This document shows, in pieces, positions 37,741-46,239 of a DNA stretch of 64,000 bases (positions are counted from its first letter, which is position 1; each line of letters opens with the position of its first letter). The stretch comes from Laspinema palackyanum D2a. Its GTDB lineage: Bacteria; Cyanobacteriota; Cyanobacteriia; Cyanobacteriales; Laspinemataceae. The stretch spans positions 1-64,000 of the forward strand of contig JAMXFF010000016.1 in NCBI GenBank assembly GCA_025370845.1, given 5' to 3'. The notes beneath the pieces are model-generated. The model ran no database searches, was not told the origin of the DNA, and worked only from the letters and a program-made list of their open reading frames with translations. A program made the translations under genes and the position numbers.

Positions 37741-37968
37741 ATGATGCTTCCCAACGAGTTTCCCCAAAGTGCACCGATTCCTCAAGATGTGGCTCAAAAT
37801 TTAGAATCAGCGCAAGTCACTCGGCAGTTTTATCACGAACTAGAATATCGGCAAGCCTTTGAGGGGTATTGTCAGTGGTACTATCAGACCGCAGAACGTC
37901 ACCGCCAAGAGGTTAAAAAAATGCGGGGTGATATTAATATTCTTGGCTGGTTTACCCGCCGAAAATAA
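37741..37968 (+). CDS. Small hypothetical protein, 75 aa
   Basis: The short product is hydrophilic and helical (NLESAQVTRQFYHELEYRQ, AFEGYCQWYYQTAERHRQEV) with a conserved-looking end (DINILGWFTRRK). I believe such proteins occur widely in cyanobacteria, but I cannot give a family name. The first two codons are both ATG. It stands alone between two repeat-rich regions and is convergent with ftrV. Confidence 0.65.
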   Translation: MMLPNEFPQSAPIPQDVAQNLESAQVTRQFYHELEYRQAFEGYCQWYYQTAERHRQEVKKMRGDINILGWFTRRK

Positions 37969-38050
37969 CAGGAGATGTTTTCAATTAGCAATTAGCAAGA
38001 CCGCTAATTGCTAATCAGTCAGCGGAGTTTACACCGAGTCAGTTGAGCTT

Positions 38051-38275
38051 TTATTCAATGGCTTCTATCTCATCTTCGCGGAAATGGGCTTTAAACTTTT
38101 TGTCAAACTGAACATAGACTGGCAGGTTAGCACTAACGGGTCTCCCCTGCCATTCCGTAACAATGCCGATGACTTCGCCTTCTTTACCCTTGACATCATA
38201 GGGTTGATTGCGATGTTCGGGACTGTGGTAAACGATAACCGACTGTGTGATGCGGACGCGATCGCCAACTTTCAT
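38051..38275 (-). CDS. ftrV: Ferredoxin-thioredoxin reductase, variable (alpha) chain
   Basis: The 74-residue protein has the small SH3-like barrel of the FTR variable subunit: MKVGDRVRITQSVIVYHSPE, then GKEGEVIGIVTEWQGRPVSA and NLPVYVQFDKKFKAHFREDE. It forms a thin heterodimer with the catalytic [4Fe-4S] chain (ftrC/ftrB, not in this window) and passes electrons from photosynthetic ferredoxin to thioredoxins. It is an excellent marker for a cyanobacterium. The length is typical. It is transcribed alone; the upstream region is repeat-rich. Confidence 0.95.
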   Translation of the reverse strand: MKVGDRVRITQSVIVYHSPEHRNQPYDVKGKEGEVIGIVTEWQGRPVSANLPVYVQFDKKFKAHFREDEIEAIE

Positions 38276-38384
38276 AGATCTCTGTTAATTCTAATGTTCT
38301 CTTCTCTTTCCGACTGCACGGACCAAAAGTGCAGGGTTTCAGTATCTTATCAAACAGCCTTTCCCTTTGGGAGACTGGGATCAA

Positions 38385-38466
38385 GATGGGGGATGGGGGA
38401 TGGGGGAGATAGGGGGGATGGGGGGGATGGGGGGGATGGGGGGGATAGGGGGGATGGGGGAGATTT
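38385..38466. repeat. G-rich minisatellite
   Basis: Repeated units of GGGGGGATG with single-base variants (GGGGGAGAT, AGGGGGGAT) over about 80 bases on the plus strand. The opposite strand has an open frame of PIPPIPP repeats, which I regard as a by-product. Runs of five to seven Gs could form G-quadruplexes. Confidence 0.85.
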
Positions 38467-38700
38467 TAACAAGGGGACATTTTTTACGTTCATGGAGATT
38501 TACCCAAGAGTAAGGGGACTTCCGGTTCCCTCCCCTTGGCAAGGGGAGGGTTAGGGTGGGGTCCACCCAGTTCGCAAAAACACCCCTTTTGATACCGGAA
38601 TTTGCGATGAAACCCTGACTAGGTAAAGGATTAAACCCCTATTATATAATCCAGGGGGAAGAGGACCCCACCCAACCCTCCCCTTGCCAAGGGGAGGGCT
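38467..38700. repeat. MITE-like element, copy A, with CCCTCCCC terminal inverted repeats
   Basis: The left end (38528-38562) reads CCCTCCCCTTGGCAAGGGGA then GGGTTAGGGTGGGGTC. The right end (38663-38699) is its inverse, GACCCCACCCAACCCTCCCC then TTGCCAAGGGGAGGG. Between them lie about 100 bases sharing TTTGATACC, ATTTGC and GGTAAAGGATTAAACC with copy B at 44330. No open frame is inside. The left flank (38467-38527) matches the extended repeats at 12925 and 50612. Confidence 0.75.
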
Positions 38701-38795
38701 ATGAACAACCAAACCTTTTTTCTATAATCCAGGACTTAGAGGACCCTACCCAACCCTCCCCTTGCCAAGGGGAGGGCTATGAACAACCAAACCTT
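38645..38795. repeat. Tandem duplication of the repeat end, 78-base period
   Basis: TATAATCCAGG through GGGCTATGAACAACCAAACC occurs twice, starting at 38645 and 38723, with a few differences. Each unit contains the CCCTCCCCTTGCCAAGGGGA palindrome. Confidence 0.8.
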
Positions 38796-38858
38796 GAAAA
38801 AATTACCGGGTAAAAAACCTACTTTTGTAAGATGGGGGAGATAGGGGGAATGGGTTGT

Positions 38859-40781
38859 TTATTCTTGTTGTTGGAAGATTCTTTCGCGGAGTTTGGTGAG
38901 TCCTCCTGCGTCGATTTGCCACCAGGCGGCAAAGCCTACGGCTGCGCTGATGAGGGTGACGGCGACTAGGAGGGCAATGGTTTGGGCTAGAGTTAATCCG
39001 GTGCGATCGCCCTTGGACCTGCGACGACGGCCCGAGGATGGGTCTTCGTCTTCCTCTTCATAAAGTAGGGCTTTAGACGCATCAGAAAGTTCATCCTCAG
39101 ACAATCCCGTGGGGGGGAGTTGATTGGGGTCGAACAGGACCAGTTTTTCTGGGGAGATGCGGCAATAGGAGAGGACCACAGAAACGTTATCATGGCCGTT
39201 CTTTTCATTGGCGAGGTCTACCCACCATTGGGCCGCTGTTTCGACGGAAATTGCCCCGCTAAACAGATCATGGGCGCAATCGGACCAAAACTGCTCAACG
39301 CGATCGTTATCGCTTAATCCGTCGGAACAGAGTAGCAGCAACCCATCTTCTTCCACGACAAACCGCTGAATCTGGGGGCGCAATAAGTCCCCTTCCCGGG
39401 TGCCGAGGGCTTGGGTGAGGGCCCCACCATCGCGGCGACGGATGGCTTGGGAATAAGGGGCACGACCGAGGCGGACCTCCCGGGAGGCGACATCATCATC
39501 CACGGTGAGTTGTTGGCAATAATTGGGGGTAATCCAATAGGCGCGACTGTCGCCAATATGAACCACATACAGTTCATGGGCGTTGGCAAATTCTTGACCA
39601 CTGGGGGTACTGACTTTTTGGGGAAGTTGCAGGGTCATGACTAATGTGGTCCCCATGCGCTGCCGGGACGCCCGTTTTTGTTTGTCATTTTGGGCGGCGA
39701 TCGTGTTGTTGACGACGCGCAGAATGGCTTCTAATTGTTCGCTGACGACTTCGGGCATGGCGAGGCCCGGTTCTTCGGCGATTTCCCGCATCAGGGCTTG
39801 GATGGGCAGTTTCAGGGCTTGGACGGCGAGTTGACTGGCGACTTCCCCGCCTTCATGTCCTCCGACGCCATCACAGACAACGGCTAAGTGATTGAGGAGG
39901 GGATGGGTATGGGGTTTATCGATTTGGGCGATGTCATTGAGGGTGGGGTAGCAGGAATCTTCGTTATGGTGGCGATTGGGTCCTGAGTCGCTGACTCCGG
40001 CGACGCGCACACGCAGGGGGAGTTGGGCGGTGAGTTCGAGGAGGAGTTGGTTGACTTGGGGGGCGACTGCCTGGAATTCGGCATTGGGACGTCGCATTTG
40101 TTTGCCAATCTCTTGGAGGCGATCGCCCACTGGTGCGGCCACTTTTCCCGCCCAAGTTAACCAGTGATACCCTAAATCTTGTAAATCCGGTTGGGTAATT
40201 AAGCTGGCATCGCCATAGAGTTCACGCAACCAGACTCGGGACCCCTGAACCCGGATATTATCGGCTTTGAGTAAACTAGAGGCGACCCCCAATTCTAGTA
40301 AGGGTTTCCAGAGTTGCAGAATTTGCCATAACCAATAGACTTGGCGGACTGGGGGACTCTGGGGCCAGAGTTCCAACATTCCTGGATAAAGGGTGGCGGT
40401 ATTGCCATCCACGGGGACATTATCGAGTAATAACAGATTGGGGGCGTTGGGTCCTTCTCCGAGGGGACAAAACCCATAGACCTCGGGAATATGAAGGCGA
40501 TGGGGATATAATTGAAGGTAGCTCAAAATCGCCTCGGGTAATGTCTCTGGAACGAAAGGGGCCAAGGCGGGTTGAGTATCGAGCCAAATTTGGGGACTCA
40601 CCACACGGTAGCGATCGCCGATGAGTTCGCCAATGGGATACCCGGCTGCTGCGGAACCCACCGCCCACAAGTAGCGGTACAGCAAGGGGGTTTGACAGGC
40701 ATCACAGAACCGATTTCCTACTGGGTTTTCGGGCTGGGTACAGGTTGGATTCGGACAATAGAGTGGCTCAGAACTGCTCAT
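38859..40781 (-). CDS. PP2C phosphatase with zinc ribbon and degenerate kinase-like region
   Basis: A 640-residue protein. The N-terminus has four cysteines in a zinc-ribbon pattern (YCPNPTC ... RFCDAC). Residues about 40-235 look like a decayed Ser/Thr kinase lobe (IGDRYRVV, then SSLLKADNIRVQGSRVWL where a catalytic loop would be). The PP2C domain (about 260-555) keeps its metal-binding motifs: VSDSGPNRHHNEDS, VVCDGVGGHEGGEVA, VHIGDSRAYW, LLLCSDGLSD and GHDNVSVVLSY. An acidic/basic linker and a membrane helix (about 605-628) end the protein. It would dephosphorylate Ser/Thr proteins at the membrane. The ATG at 40781 (MSSSEPLYCPNP) is preferred over one five codons earlier. Confidence 0.88.
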   Translation of the reverse strand: MSSSEPLYCPNPTCTQPENPVGNRFCDACQTPLLYRYLWAVGSAAAGYPIGELIGDRYRVVSPQIWLDTQPALAPFVPETLPEAILSYLQLYPHRLHIPEVYGFCPLGEGPNAPNLLLLDNVPVDGNTATLYPGMLELWPQSPPVRQVYWLWQILQLWKPLLELGVASSLLKADNIRVQGSRVWLRELYGDASLITQPDLQDLGYHWLTWAGKVAAPVGDRLQEIGKQMRRPNAEFQAVAPQVNQLLLELTAQLPLRVRVAGVSDSGPNRHHNEDSCYPTLNDIAQIDKPHTHPLLNHLAVVCDGVGGHEGGEVASQLAVQALKLPIQALMREIAEEPGLAMPEVVSEQLEAILRVVNNTIAAQNDKQKRASRQRMGTTLVMTLQLPQKVSTPSGQEFANAHELYVVHIGDSRAYWITPNYCQQLTVDDDVASREVRLGRAPYSQAIRRRDGGALTQALGTREGDLLRPQIQRFVVEEDGLLLLCSDGLSDNDRVEQFWSDCAHDLFSGAISVETAAQWWVDLANEKNGHDNVSVVLSYCRISPEKLVLFDPNQLPPTGLSEDELSDASKALLYEEEDEDPSSGRRRRSKGDRTGLTLAQTIALLVAVTLISAAVGFAAWWQIDAGGLTKLRERIFQQQE

Positions 40782-41057
40782 AATCTCTGCGTGCAATGAC
40801 AGTATGAAAAGAAGTCGATCGTTCCTGGCGATCGGTCCAAAGCCAGCCTACACTGGTTGTAGCTACTCCAAACAGCCTCGACCGCTACGGTGCCGCCAGT
40901 CGGGGAACGCCAATGGCGAGATTTTTGGGACTGGATGGACCTGGGGTCGGTGGATTGGCGAGGAAGACGCCATTCATTTTATCCCGAACCTACTCCAATC
41001 GGCGATCGCGACCGGAACACAATCTCGTACTCTATCTTAACCTTGGAAGAAGACGCT

Positions 41058-41531
41058 ATGGCACTTGACCCCATCTCTGCCATTCTCCTGTTTTTCAGCC
41101 AGCTTAATCCGGCGGTTTTATGGTTAGCCGTTGGCATCATTCTCTGTGTGATGGAACTGGTTCTCCCCACTGCCTTTGTGGAATTTCTGCCCGGAGTCAG
41201 TGCCTTAATTGTTGCCGGGCTCTCCTTATTTATCCCCAATTTTTTGATTCAGGTGGTGTTATGGGTGGGACTCTCGGCTGCCTTTATTATGCTGTCTGGG
41301 CGGTTTTTATCTAAACAAAAAGTTCCCCGGTCCCTCGCTGAGGCACAGGAGGCGCAAACCTTAACCGCAATTCCTCCGGGAGAGGCGGGACGGGTGATCT
41401 ACGATGGCAACTCTTGGCGGGCTAAATGTTCGGATCCCGAACAGGCGATCGCCCCCCATCAACCTGTCTTTGTCGTCGGACGCCAAGGAAATACCTTGAT
41501 TGTCATTCCCGAGCATCTTTTACAGTCATAA
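41058..41531 (+). CDS. NfeD-like short membrane protein
   Basis: The 157-residue protein has three or four N-terminal helices (about 7-80, with ILCVMELVLPTAFVEFLPGV) and a C-terminal OB-fold domain (about 100-155, GEAGRVIYDGNSWRAKC to VFVVGRQGNTLIVIP). This is the short NfeD type that pairs with stomatin/SPFH proteins in membrane microdomains. The frame is open further upstream, but the ATG at 41058, preceded by GGAAG, matches the family. The SPFH gene follows about 100 bases downstream. Confidence 0.88.
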   Translation: MALDPISAILLFFSQLNPAVLWLAVGIILCVMELVLPTAFVEFLPGVSALIVAGLSLFIPNFLIQVVLWVGLSAAFIMLSGRFLSKQKVPRSLAEAQEAQTLTAIPPGEAGRVIYDGNSWRAKCSDPEQAIAPHQPVFVVGRQGNTLIVIPEHLLQS

Positions 41532-41634
41532 ACTTAATGGATTCAAAGGGAATGGGGTTAACTTGATGGTTACCTTTTTCCTGAGTAAATGGTTTCAATT
41601 TTAGCCAGATTCAACTTCAAATTGGAGGTTTACG

Positions 41635-42588
41635 GTGGAACAATTTATCTTTATTATATTTTTGGCCCTCGGGGGTTCTGCCCTAGCCGGTAGTGTCAAA
41701 ATTATCAATCAAGGAAATGAAGCCTTGGTTGAAACATTGGGAAAATATAATGGCCGAAAACTAGAACCCGGACTGCGATTACTCACCCCATTTTTGGACA
41801 AAGTTGTTTACAAAGGAACAATTCGAGAAAAAGTATTAGACATCCCGCCTCAACAATGTATTACTCGGGATAACGTTTCGATTAGTGTAGATGCCGTGGT
41901 TTACTGGCGGATTATGGACATGGAAAAAGCCTACTATAAAGTAGAAAATCTCCAGTCGGCAATGGTGAACCTAGTCTTAACTCAAATTCGTTCAGAAATG
42001 GGTAAGCTAGAACTGGACCAAACCTTTACCGCCCGGTCCGAAATTAACGAAATTTTATTGCGAGAATTAGATGTTTCCACCGACCCTTGGGGAGTGAAAG
42101 TCACCCGGGTAGAATTGCGGGATATTGTTCCTTCTAAAGCGGTGCAAGATTCGATGGAATTGCAAATGGCAGCGGAACGTCGCAAACGGGCTGCAATTTT
42201 AACCTCTGAAGGGGAAAGAGAATCAGCGGTTAATAATGCCCGAGGCAAAGCAGAGGCGCAGGTTTTAGATGCAGAAGCGCGTCAAAAAGCAGCGATTCTT
42301 GATGCAGAAGCCCAACAAAAGGCGATCGTTTTAAAAGCGCAAGCGGTGCGCCAAGAGCAAGTTTTGAAAGCACAAGCGACCGCAGAAGCGCTGCAAATTA
42401 TCACTAAAACTCTCAAAAGTGACCCAGATGCTCGCGAATCTTTACAGTTTTTAGTCGCTCAACAATACATGGAAATGGGGTTAAAAATTGGCGCGAGTGA
42501 CAGCAGTAAAGTGATGTTTATGGACCCGCGCACCATTCCTGCTACTTTGGAAGGAATGCGATCGATTGTTAGCGAACAAGAACGGTAA
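41635..42588 (+). CDS. SPFH/stomatin family protein (QmcA-type)
   Basis: A 317-residue membrane-domain scaffold protein. After one N-terminal helix (about 3-20) comes the SPFH domain (about 20-190: [44 protein letters not shown]) and a long coiled coil (about 180-260) with the Ala/Glu/Lys-rich [19 protein letters not shown]. It forms large oligomers with NfeD and may help organise proteases or respiratory complexes. The GTG start is supported by GGAGG five to eight bases before it. Tandem hairpin repeats begin right at its stop. Confidence 0.93.
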   Translation: MEQFIFIIFLALGGSALAGSVKIINQGNEALVETLGKYNGRKLEPGLRLLTPFLDKVVYKGTIREKVLDIPPQQCITRDNVSISVDAVVYWRIMDMEKAYYKVENLQSAMVNLVLTQIRSEMGKLELDQTFTARSEINEILLRELDVSTDPWGVKVTRVELRDIVPSKAVQDSMELQMAAERRKRAAILTSEGERESAVNNARGKAEAQVLDAEARQKAAILDAEAQQKAIVLKAQAVRQEQVLKAQATAEALQIITKTLKSDPDARESLQFLVAQQYMEMGLKIGASDSSKVMFMDPRTIPATLEGMRSIVSEQER

Positions 42589-42590
42589 GG

Positions 42591-42737
42591 AACGACTGAA
42601 GTCGTTACTACGAACTAAGAAAGATAACGACTGAAGTCGTTACTACGAACTAAGAAAGATAACGACTGAAGTCGTTACTACGAACTAAGAAGTTAAATTT
42701 TCCATGTTTGTAGTAACGACTTCAGTCGTTATCCCCA
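42591..42737. repeat. Three 35-base tandem repeats plus one inverted copy
   Basis: AACGACTGAAGTCGTTACTA plus CGAACTAAGAAAGAT is repeated at 42591, 42626 and 42661. Each unit has a 7-bp stem and a GA loop. An inverted copy (GTAGTAACGACTTCAGTCGT) lies at about 42711-42731. It fills the space between the convergent SPFH and zur genes, so it may act as a double-sided terminator. Confidence 0.85.
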
Positions 42738-42747
42738 AGAATTTAAC

Positions 42748-43149
42748 TTAAACCCCACCATTTTGTTGCAGTAAATGACATTTAGTGCAGAGTCCAAAAA
42801 ACTCTAAGGTATGGTAAAATATCTTAAATCCGTGAGCCTTTTGTAGTTCCACTTCTAATTGATGCACCGGACATTCATCGAGGGGGAGGGATATGCCACA
42901 TTGTAAACAAGTCAGGTGGTGCCGGTCTTGTTTTAGGCAACTATAAAGGGACTCTCCATTTGCCAAGGTCCGCACCTGGACCACCCCTTCCAACTTCAAC
43001 CCTTCCAAGGCGCGATAGACGGTGGCAAGACTGACGCTTTGGTTGCGATGGCGCAACTCGACGTAAATATCCTGCGCTGAAATGGAATCGTTGAGGGTTT
43101 TGAGGAAATTGAGAATGCGTTCTTGAGACCGGGTGCGTTTGACTGTCAT
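42748..43149 (-). CDS. zur: Zinc uptake regulator, Fur family (Zur/FurB)
   Basis: The 133-residue protein has a winged helix (about 5-75: RTRSQERILNFLKTLNDSIS, ATVYRALEGLKLEGVVQVRT) and a dimerisation domain with structural zinc cysteines in CLQC and CTKC and the metal-binding HHLTC. The start TRSQERIL and the FYHTLEFFGLC ending are characteristic of the cyanobacterial FurB/Zur group rather than FurA or PerR. It represses zinc uptake genes when zinc is sufficient. No Zur target operon is adjacent; purS lies divergently upstream. Confidence 0.9.
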   Translation of the reverse strand: MTVKRTRSQERILNFLKTLNDSISAQDIYVELRHRNQSVSLATVYRALEGLKLEGVVQVRTLANGESLYSCLKQDRHHLTCLQCGISLPLDECPVHQLEVELQKAHGFKIFYHTLEFFGLCTKCHLLQQNGGV

Positions 43150-43307
43150 GGGATTAGATTAACATCTGCATGGGTTCGTCTGGTCTACATTTCTGAAGTT
43201 AGACGAGGTTGAGGGTTTGAAAAAAGCCCGGGTGTCAGTTTGGGGATTAAAATAAAAGATGCTGTGGCATCTAATGGCATTATCACCAGAAGTTAGGGCG
43301 GATTGTT

Positions 43308-43592
43308 GTGACTTTAAAGAAATATCAGGCTCATATCTATGTTACTCTGCGGCCTTCGGTTTTGGATCCGGCAGGGACTGCTGTCGAGTCGGGACTGCAA
43401 AAAATGGGCGATCGCAATGTGGAAGGGGTCCGCATTGGCAAATATGTGGAATTGACGATTACTTCGGAATCCCCTGAAGCAGCAACGAAACAACTCGATC
43501 GCATCTGTGACCAACTTTTAGCCAATCCGGTGATTGAAAACTATCGGTTTGAGTTAGTAGAAGTGGCAACCATGATGAAGGCGGGGGCATAA
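43308..43592 (+). CDS. purS: Phosphoribosylformylglycinamidine synthase subunit PurS
   Basis: The small subunit (94 residues) of the three-part FGAM synthase PurLQS, which bridges PurL and PurQ. It shows [20 protein letters not shown], then [20 protein letters not shown] and a C-terminal strand [11 protein letters not shown], all family features. It starts with GTG. Four bases separate it from purQ, so they are one operon. PurL is not in the window. Confidence 0.96.
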   Translation: MTLKKYQAHIYVTLRPSVLDPAGTAVESGLQKMGDRNVEGVRIGKYVELTITSESPEAATKQLDRICDQLLANPVIENYRFELVEVATMMKAGA

Positions 43593-43596
43593 TACG

Positions 43597-44298
43597 GTGA
43601 AATTTGGAGTTGTAGTGTTTCCGGGTTCCAATTGCGATCGCGATGTGGCGTATGTCACCCAAGGATTACTCGACTGTCCCACCCGGTTAGTCTGGCATCA
43701 GGAAACGGATATCTCAGATTTGGATGTGGTGGTGTTACCCGGAGGGTTCAGCTACGGGGATTATTTACGCTGTGGGGCGATCGCTCAATTTTCCCCCGTC
43801 ATGCCGGAAATCATCAAACACGCCGAACAGGGTAAATTAGTCCTGGGAATTTGCAATGGGTTCCAAGTCTTAACTGAAGCGGGACTGTTGCCGGGGGCCT
43901 TAATTAGAAATCGCGACTTGCACTTTATCTGCGATCGCGTCCCAATGAAGGTAGAAAATACCCGTCTCCCTTGGACTTCCAACTACCAATCTGGAGAAGT
44001 CATCACCCTGCCGATCGCCCACGGGGAGGGCCGCTACTATGCCGATGCGGATACCCTCGCCGAACTGGAAGACAATGGACAGGTAGTATTCCGCTATTGC
44101 AGTCCCCAAGGGGAAAGTAATCTGGAGAGTAATCCCAATGGGTCCTTAAACCAGATTGCCGGAATCTGCAATTCCCGAGGGAATGTCCTGGGGATGATGC
44201 CCCATCCGGAACGGGCATCGGACCCGATGTTGGGGGATACTGATGGGATGAAATTGTTTGAAAGTGTGTTAACTGCTGCGATCGCAGCAGTCCGATAA
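43597..44298 (+). CDS. purQ: Phosphoribosylformylglycinamidine synthase subunit PurQ
   Basis: The glutaminase subunit (233 residues) that supplies ammonia for FGAM synthesis. It has the start [20 protein letters not shown], the oxyanion region [17 protein letters not shown], the nucleophile cysteine in GICNGFQVL and the His-Glu pair in [14 protein letters not shown]. Length and ends are normal. It starts with GTG four bases after purS. A MITE-like repeat begins about 30 bases after its stop. Confidence 0.97.
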   Translation: MKFGVVVFPGSNCDRDVAYVTQGLLDCPTRLVWHQETDISDLDVVVLPGGFSYGDYLRCGAIAQFSPVMPEIIKHAEQGKLVLGICNGFQVLTEAGLLPGALIRNRDLHFICDRVPMKVENTRLPWTSNYQSGEVITLPIAHGEGRYYADADTLAELEDNGQVVFRYCSPQGESNLESNPNGSLNQIAGICNSRGNVLGMMPHPERASDPMLGDTDGMKLFESVLTAAIAAVR

Positions 44299-44329
44299 CG
44301 CTTTGGAGTCAGCTAAGGGGTTCTCAGAG

Positions 44330-44496
44330 CCCTCCCCTTGCCAAGGGGAGGGTTGGGTGGGGTCTACCCATTCAGCAACACAACGACCTTTGATACCCGG
44401 ATTTGCTTGAAATCCTCATGGGGTAAAGGATTAAACCTTTGAAAATTCCGGGGGAGTGGACCCCACCCTAACCCTCCCCAAGACACAGGGGAGGGA
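44330..44496. repeat. MITE-like element, copy B
   Basis: The left end reads CCTCCCCTTGCCAAGGGGAG then GGTTGGGTGGGGTC. The right end (44457-44495) reads TGGACCCCACCCTAACCCTC with a partly decayed palindrome. The interior shares TTTGATACC, GGATTTGC and GGGTAAAGGATTAAACC with copy A. The length is about 167 bases, similar to copy A, and no coding frame is inside. Confidence 0.75.
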
Positions 44497-44794
44497 ACCG
44501 GAAATGTCTTGAAATTAGAGACTCGATTTTTGTCCCTTGGATCTCAATCCTATACTGATGCTTTCAATTAGAAAAACAATTCCCACAATGCTACCAATGG
44601 AAATCGGATCTCAATTGCGATAAGCTAGGATTGTTTTTCCCTGAGACAGGAATGGGGAAGGGGGTGCATTTGGAACGGGTGACAAAATAGGATTATAAAC
44701 GTCAGGGTTACGGGGAAACGAATTCACAACTGATTGAAACGTGAAACGAACCCAGGAAAACTCAGTTGTTTAGACTAAAGAAGGGAGGGAGATC
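44497..44794. other. Region upstream of the TPR gene
   Basis: AT-rich with no gene. The TPR gene ribosome site (GGGAGG, about 44783-44788) lies at its end. The promoter was not identified. Confidence 0.4.
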
Positions 44795-45859
44795 GTGAGG
44801 TCACCTAAATTAATGGGATGGGTGTTAGCGTTGTCTGTGATGATAACACCTCAGTTAGCCGTTGGACAATCTATTGAAGAACTCTCGCAACAAGGCAATA
44901 CTGCATTTACTGCGGGAAATTATGCCCAAGCGGAACAGATTTGGCGTCAGATTGTGACGCAGGATGCGAATAATCCATCGGCTCATATTTGGCTCGGGTT
45001 ATCCTTATTTTATCAGGATAAGGTAGAAGAGGCGATCGCCCAGTATCGACAAGCGTTGGCCTTGGATCCGAATAATGCGAGTGCGTATAATAATTTGGGA
45101 AATGCCTACACCGATCGCCAACAACATGAGGAGGCGATCGCTGCCTATCAGCAAGCATTACGCCTGAATCCGGAACAAGGGCAGACCTATTTTAACCTAG
45201 GGGTTGCCCTAAGTGCGGTGAAGCGAGGGGATGAGGCAATTGCGGCGTATCGTCGGGCAGTTGCACTTGATCCGAATGATGCGGAAGCTCATGTCAAAAT
45301 TGCGAATTTGCTAGTTCGGCAGGATAAGTTAGATGAGGCAGTCGCCGCGTATCGGACGGCGATCGGACTGAATGCCAATGATGCTGAGGCATATCTGAAT
45401 TTGGGGTTAGCTTTAGCGCGTCAGGATAAAGTCGATGAGGCGATCGCCGCTTATCGGCAAGCGCTGAATATCAATCCCAATCTCGCCGAGGTGCATAATA
45501 ATTTGGGCGTAATGTTGCGACGGCAGAACAAGTTAGAGGAAGCGACTGCCGCCTATGAACGGGCGATCGCTATCTCACCGAATCTGGCTACAGCATATAA
45601 TGGGTTAGCCGCAGTCTATCGAGAACAGGGCAACTTAGACCAAGCTATTGCCACCTATCGCCGTGCTTTAGCCCTCCCGGATCGACCGGCAAATCCAGCC
45701 AGTGCTCATACTTTAGCCCATAATGGCTTGGGGCTAACCCTGAAACAACAAGGCAACATTGCGGAGGCGATCGAGCAATTCCAACGGGCGATCGAACTCT
45801 CCCCCAATTACGCCCCCGCGCAATACAATCTCACTCAAGCTCAACAGCGATCGAATTAA
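44795..45859 (+). CDS. Secreted TPR-repeat protein
   Basis: The 354-residue protein has a signal peptide (about 1-24, LMGWVLALSVMITPQLAVGQ) followed by about nine tetratricopeptide repeats of 34 residues filling the rest. A typical repeat is AEAYLNLGLALARQDKVDEA followed by IAAYRQALNINPN. TPR arrays form superhelical protein-binding surfaces; the partner is unknown. Repeats are unusually alike at DNA level (many HIP1-containing GAGGCGATCGCC units at equivalent positions), suggesting recent internal duplication. The GTG start has a GGGAGG ribosome site. A strong terminator follows. Confidence 0.92.
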   Translation: MRSPKLMGWVLALSVMITPQLAVGQSIEELSQQGNTAFTAGNYAQAEQIWRQIVTQDANNPSAHIWLGLSLFYQDKVEEAIAQYRQALALDPNNASAYNNLGNAYTDRQQHEEAIAAYQQALRLNPEQGQTYFNLGVALSAVKRGDEAIAAYRRAVALDPNDAEAHVKIANLLVRQDKLDEAVAAYRTAIGLNANDAEAYLNLGLALARQDKVDEAIAAYRQALNINPNLAEVHNNLGVMLRRQNKLEEATAAYERAIAISPNLATAYNGLAAVYREQGNLDQAIATYRRALALPDRPANPASAHTLAHNGLGLTLKQQGNIAEAIEQFQRAIELSPNYAPAQYNLTQAQQRSN

Positions 45860-45867
45860 TTCCCCCA

Positions 45868-45900
45868 AGGGACGCGGCATTGCCGCGTCCTCTTTCTTTG
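45868..45900 (+). terminator. Terminator after the TPR gene
   Basis: GGACGCGGCA pairs with TGCCGCGTCC, followed by a T-rich tract, ten bases after the stop codon. Confidence 0.85.
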
Positions 45901-46239
45901 CCAAGAGATCATCGCTAAAAAGGCAGTTGATTCCCGATCGCAGAAATAACAATAGTTCGTGATAAATAGATTACAATTCATCTCATTTGGTTGCAAATTG
46001 TGATTTTTTATGAAAATTTTGTCATGTCCGGACGGAAATAGGGATGGGGTCTATCCTCTAAGTATTATACCCGGGGACTGCCGGTAAAAAACCTCCCGTG
46101 GTAAGCCCCCATTTCCCCTATTCCTCGATTACCGGAACAGGAACTGCCTGAGTTGTAAAACCAGCCAGTAACCGAATGGTTGAGAATTGCCCAATTCGGG
46201 GTTAAATAATTTAAGCTCTTTCGCGATTTGTGAAGATTT
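45901..46239. other. Region upstream of murJ
   Basis: It shows no gene on either strand. AT-rich patches near 45955-46020 could contain the murJ promoter, but no specific match was fixed. Confidence 0.4.

Noticed and set aside
38381-38566. Minus-strand proline/isoleucine repeat protein
   Set aside because: It is a translation of the G-rich minisatellite and repeat; no start signal and low complexity only.
42591-42737. CRISPR-like array
   Set aside because: The units abut with no unique spacers and contain a short palindrome; no cas gene is nearby.
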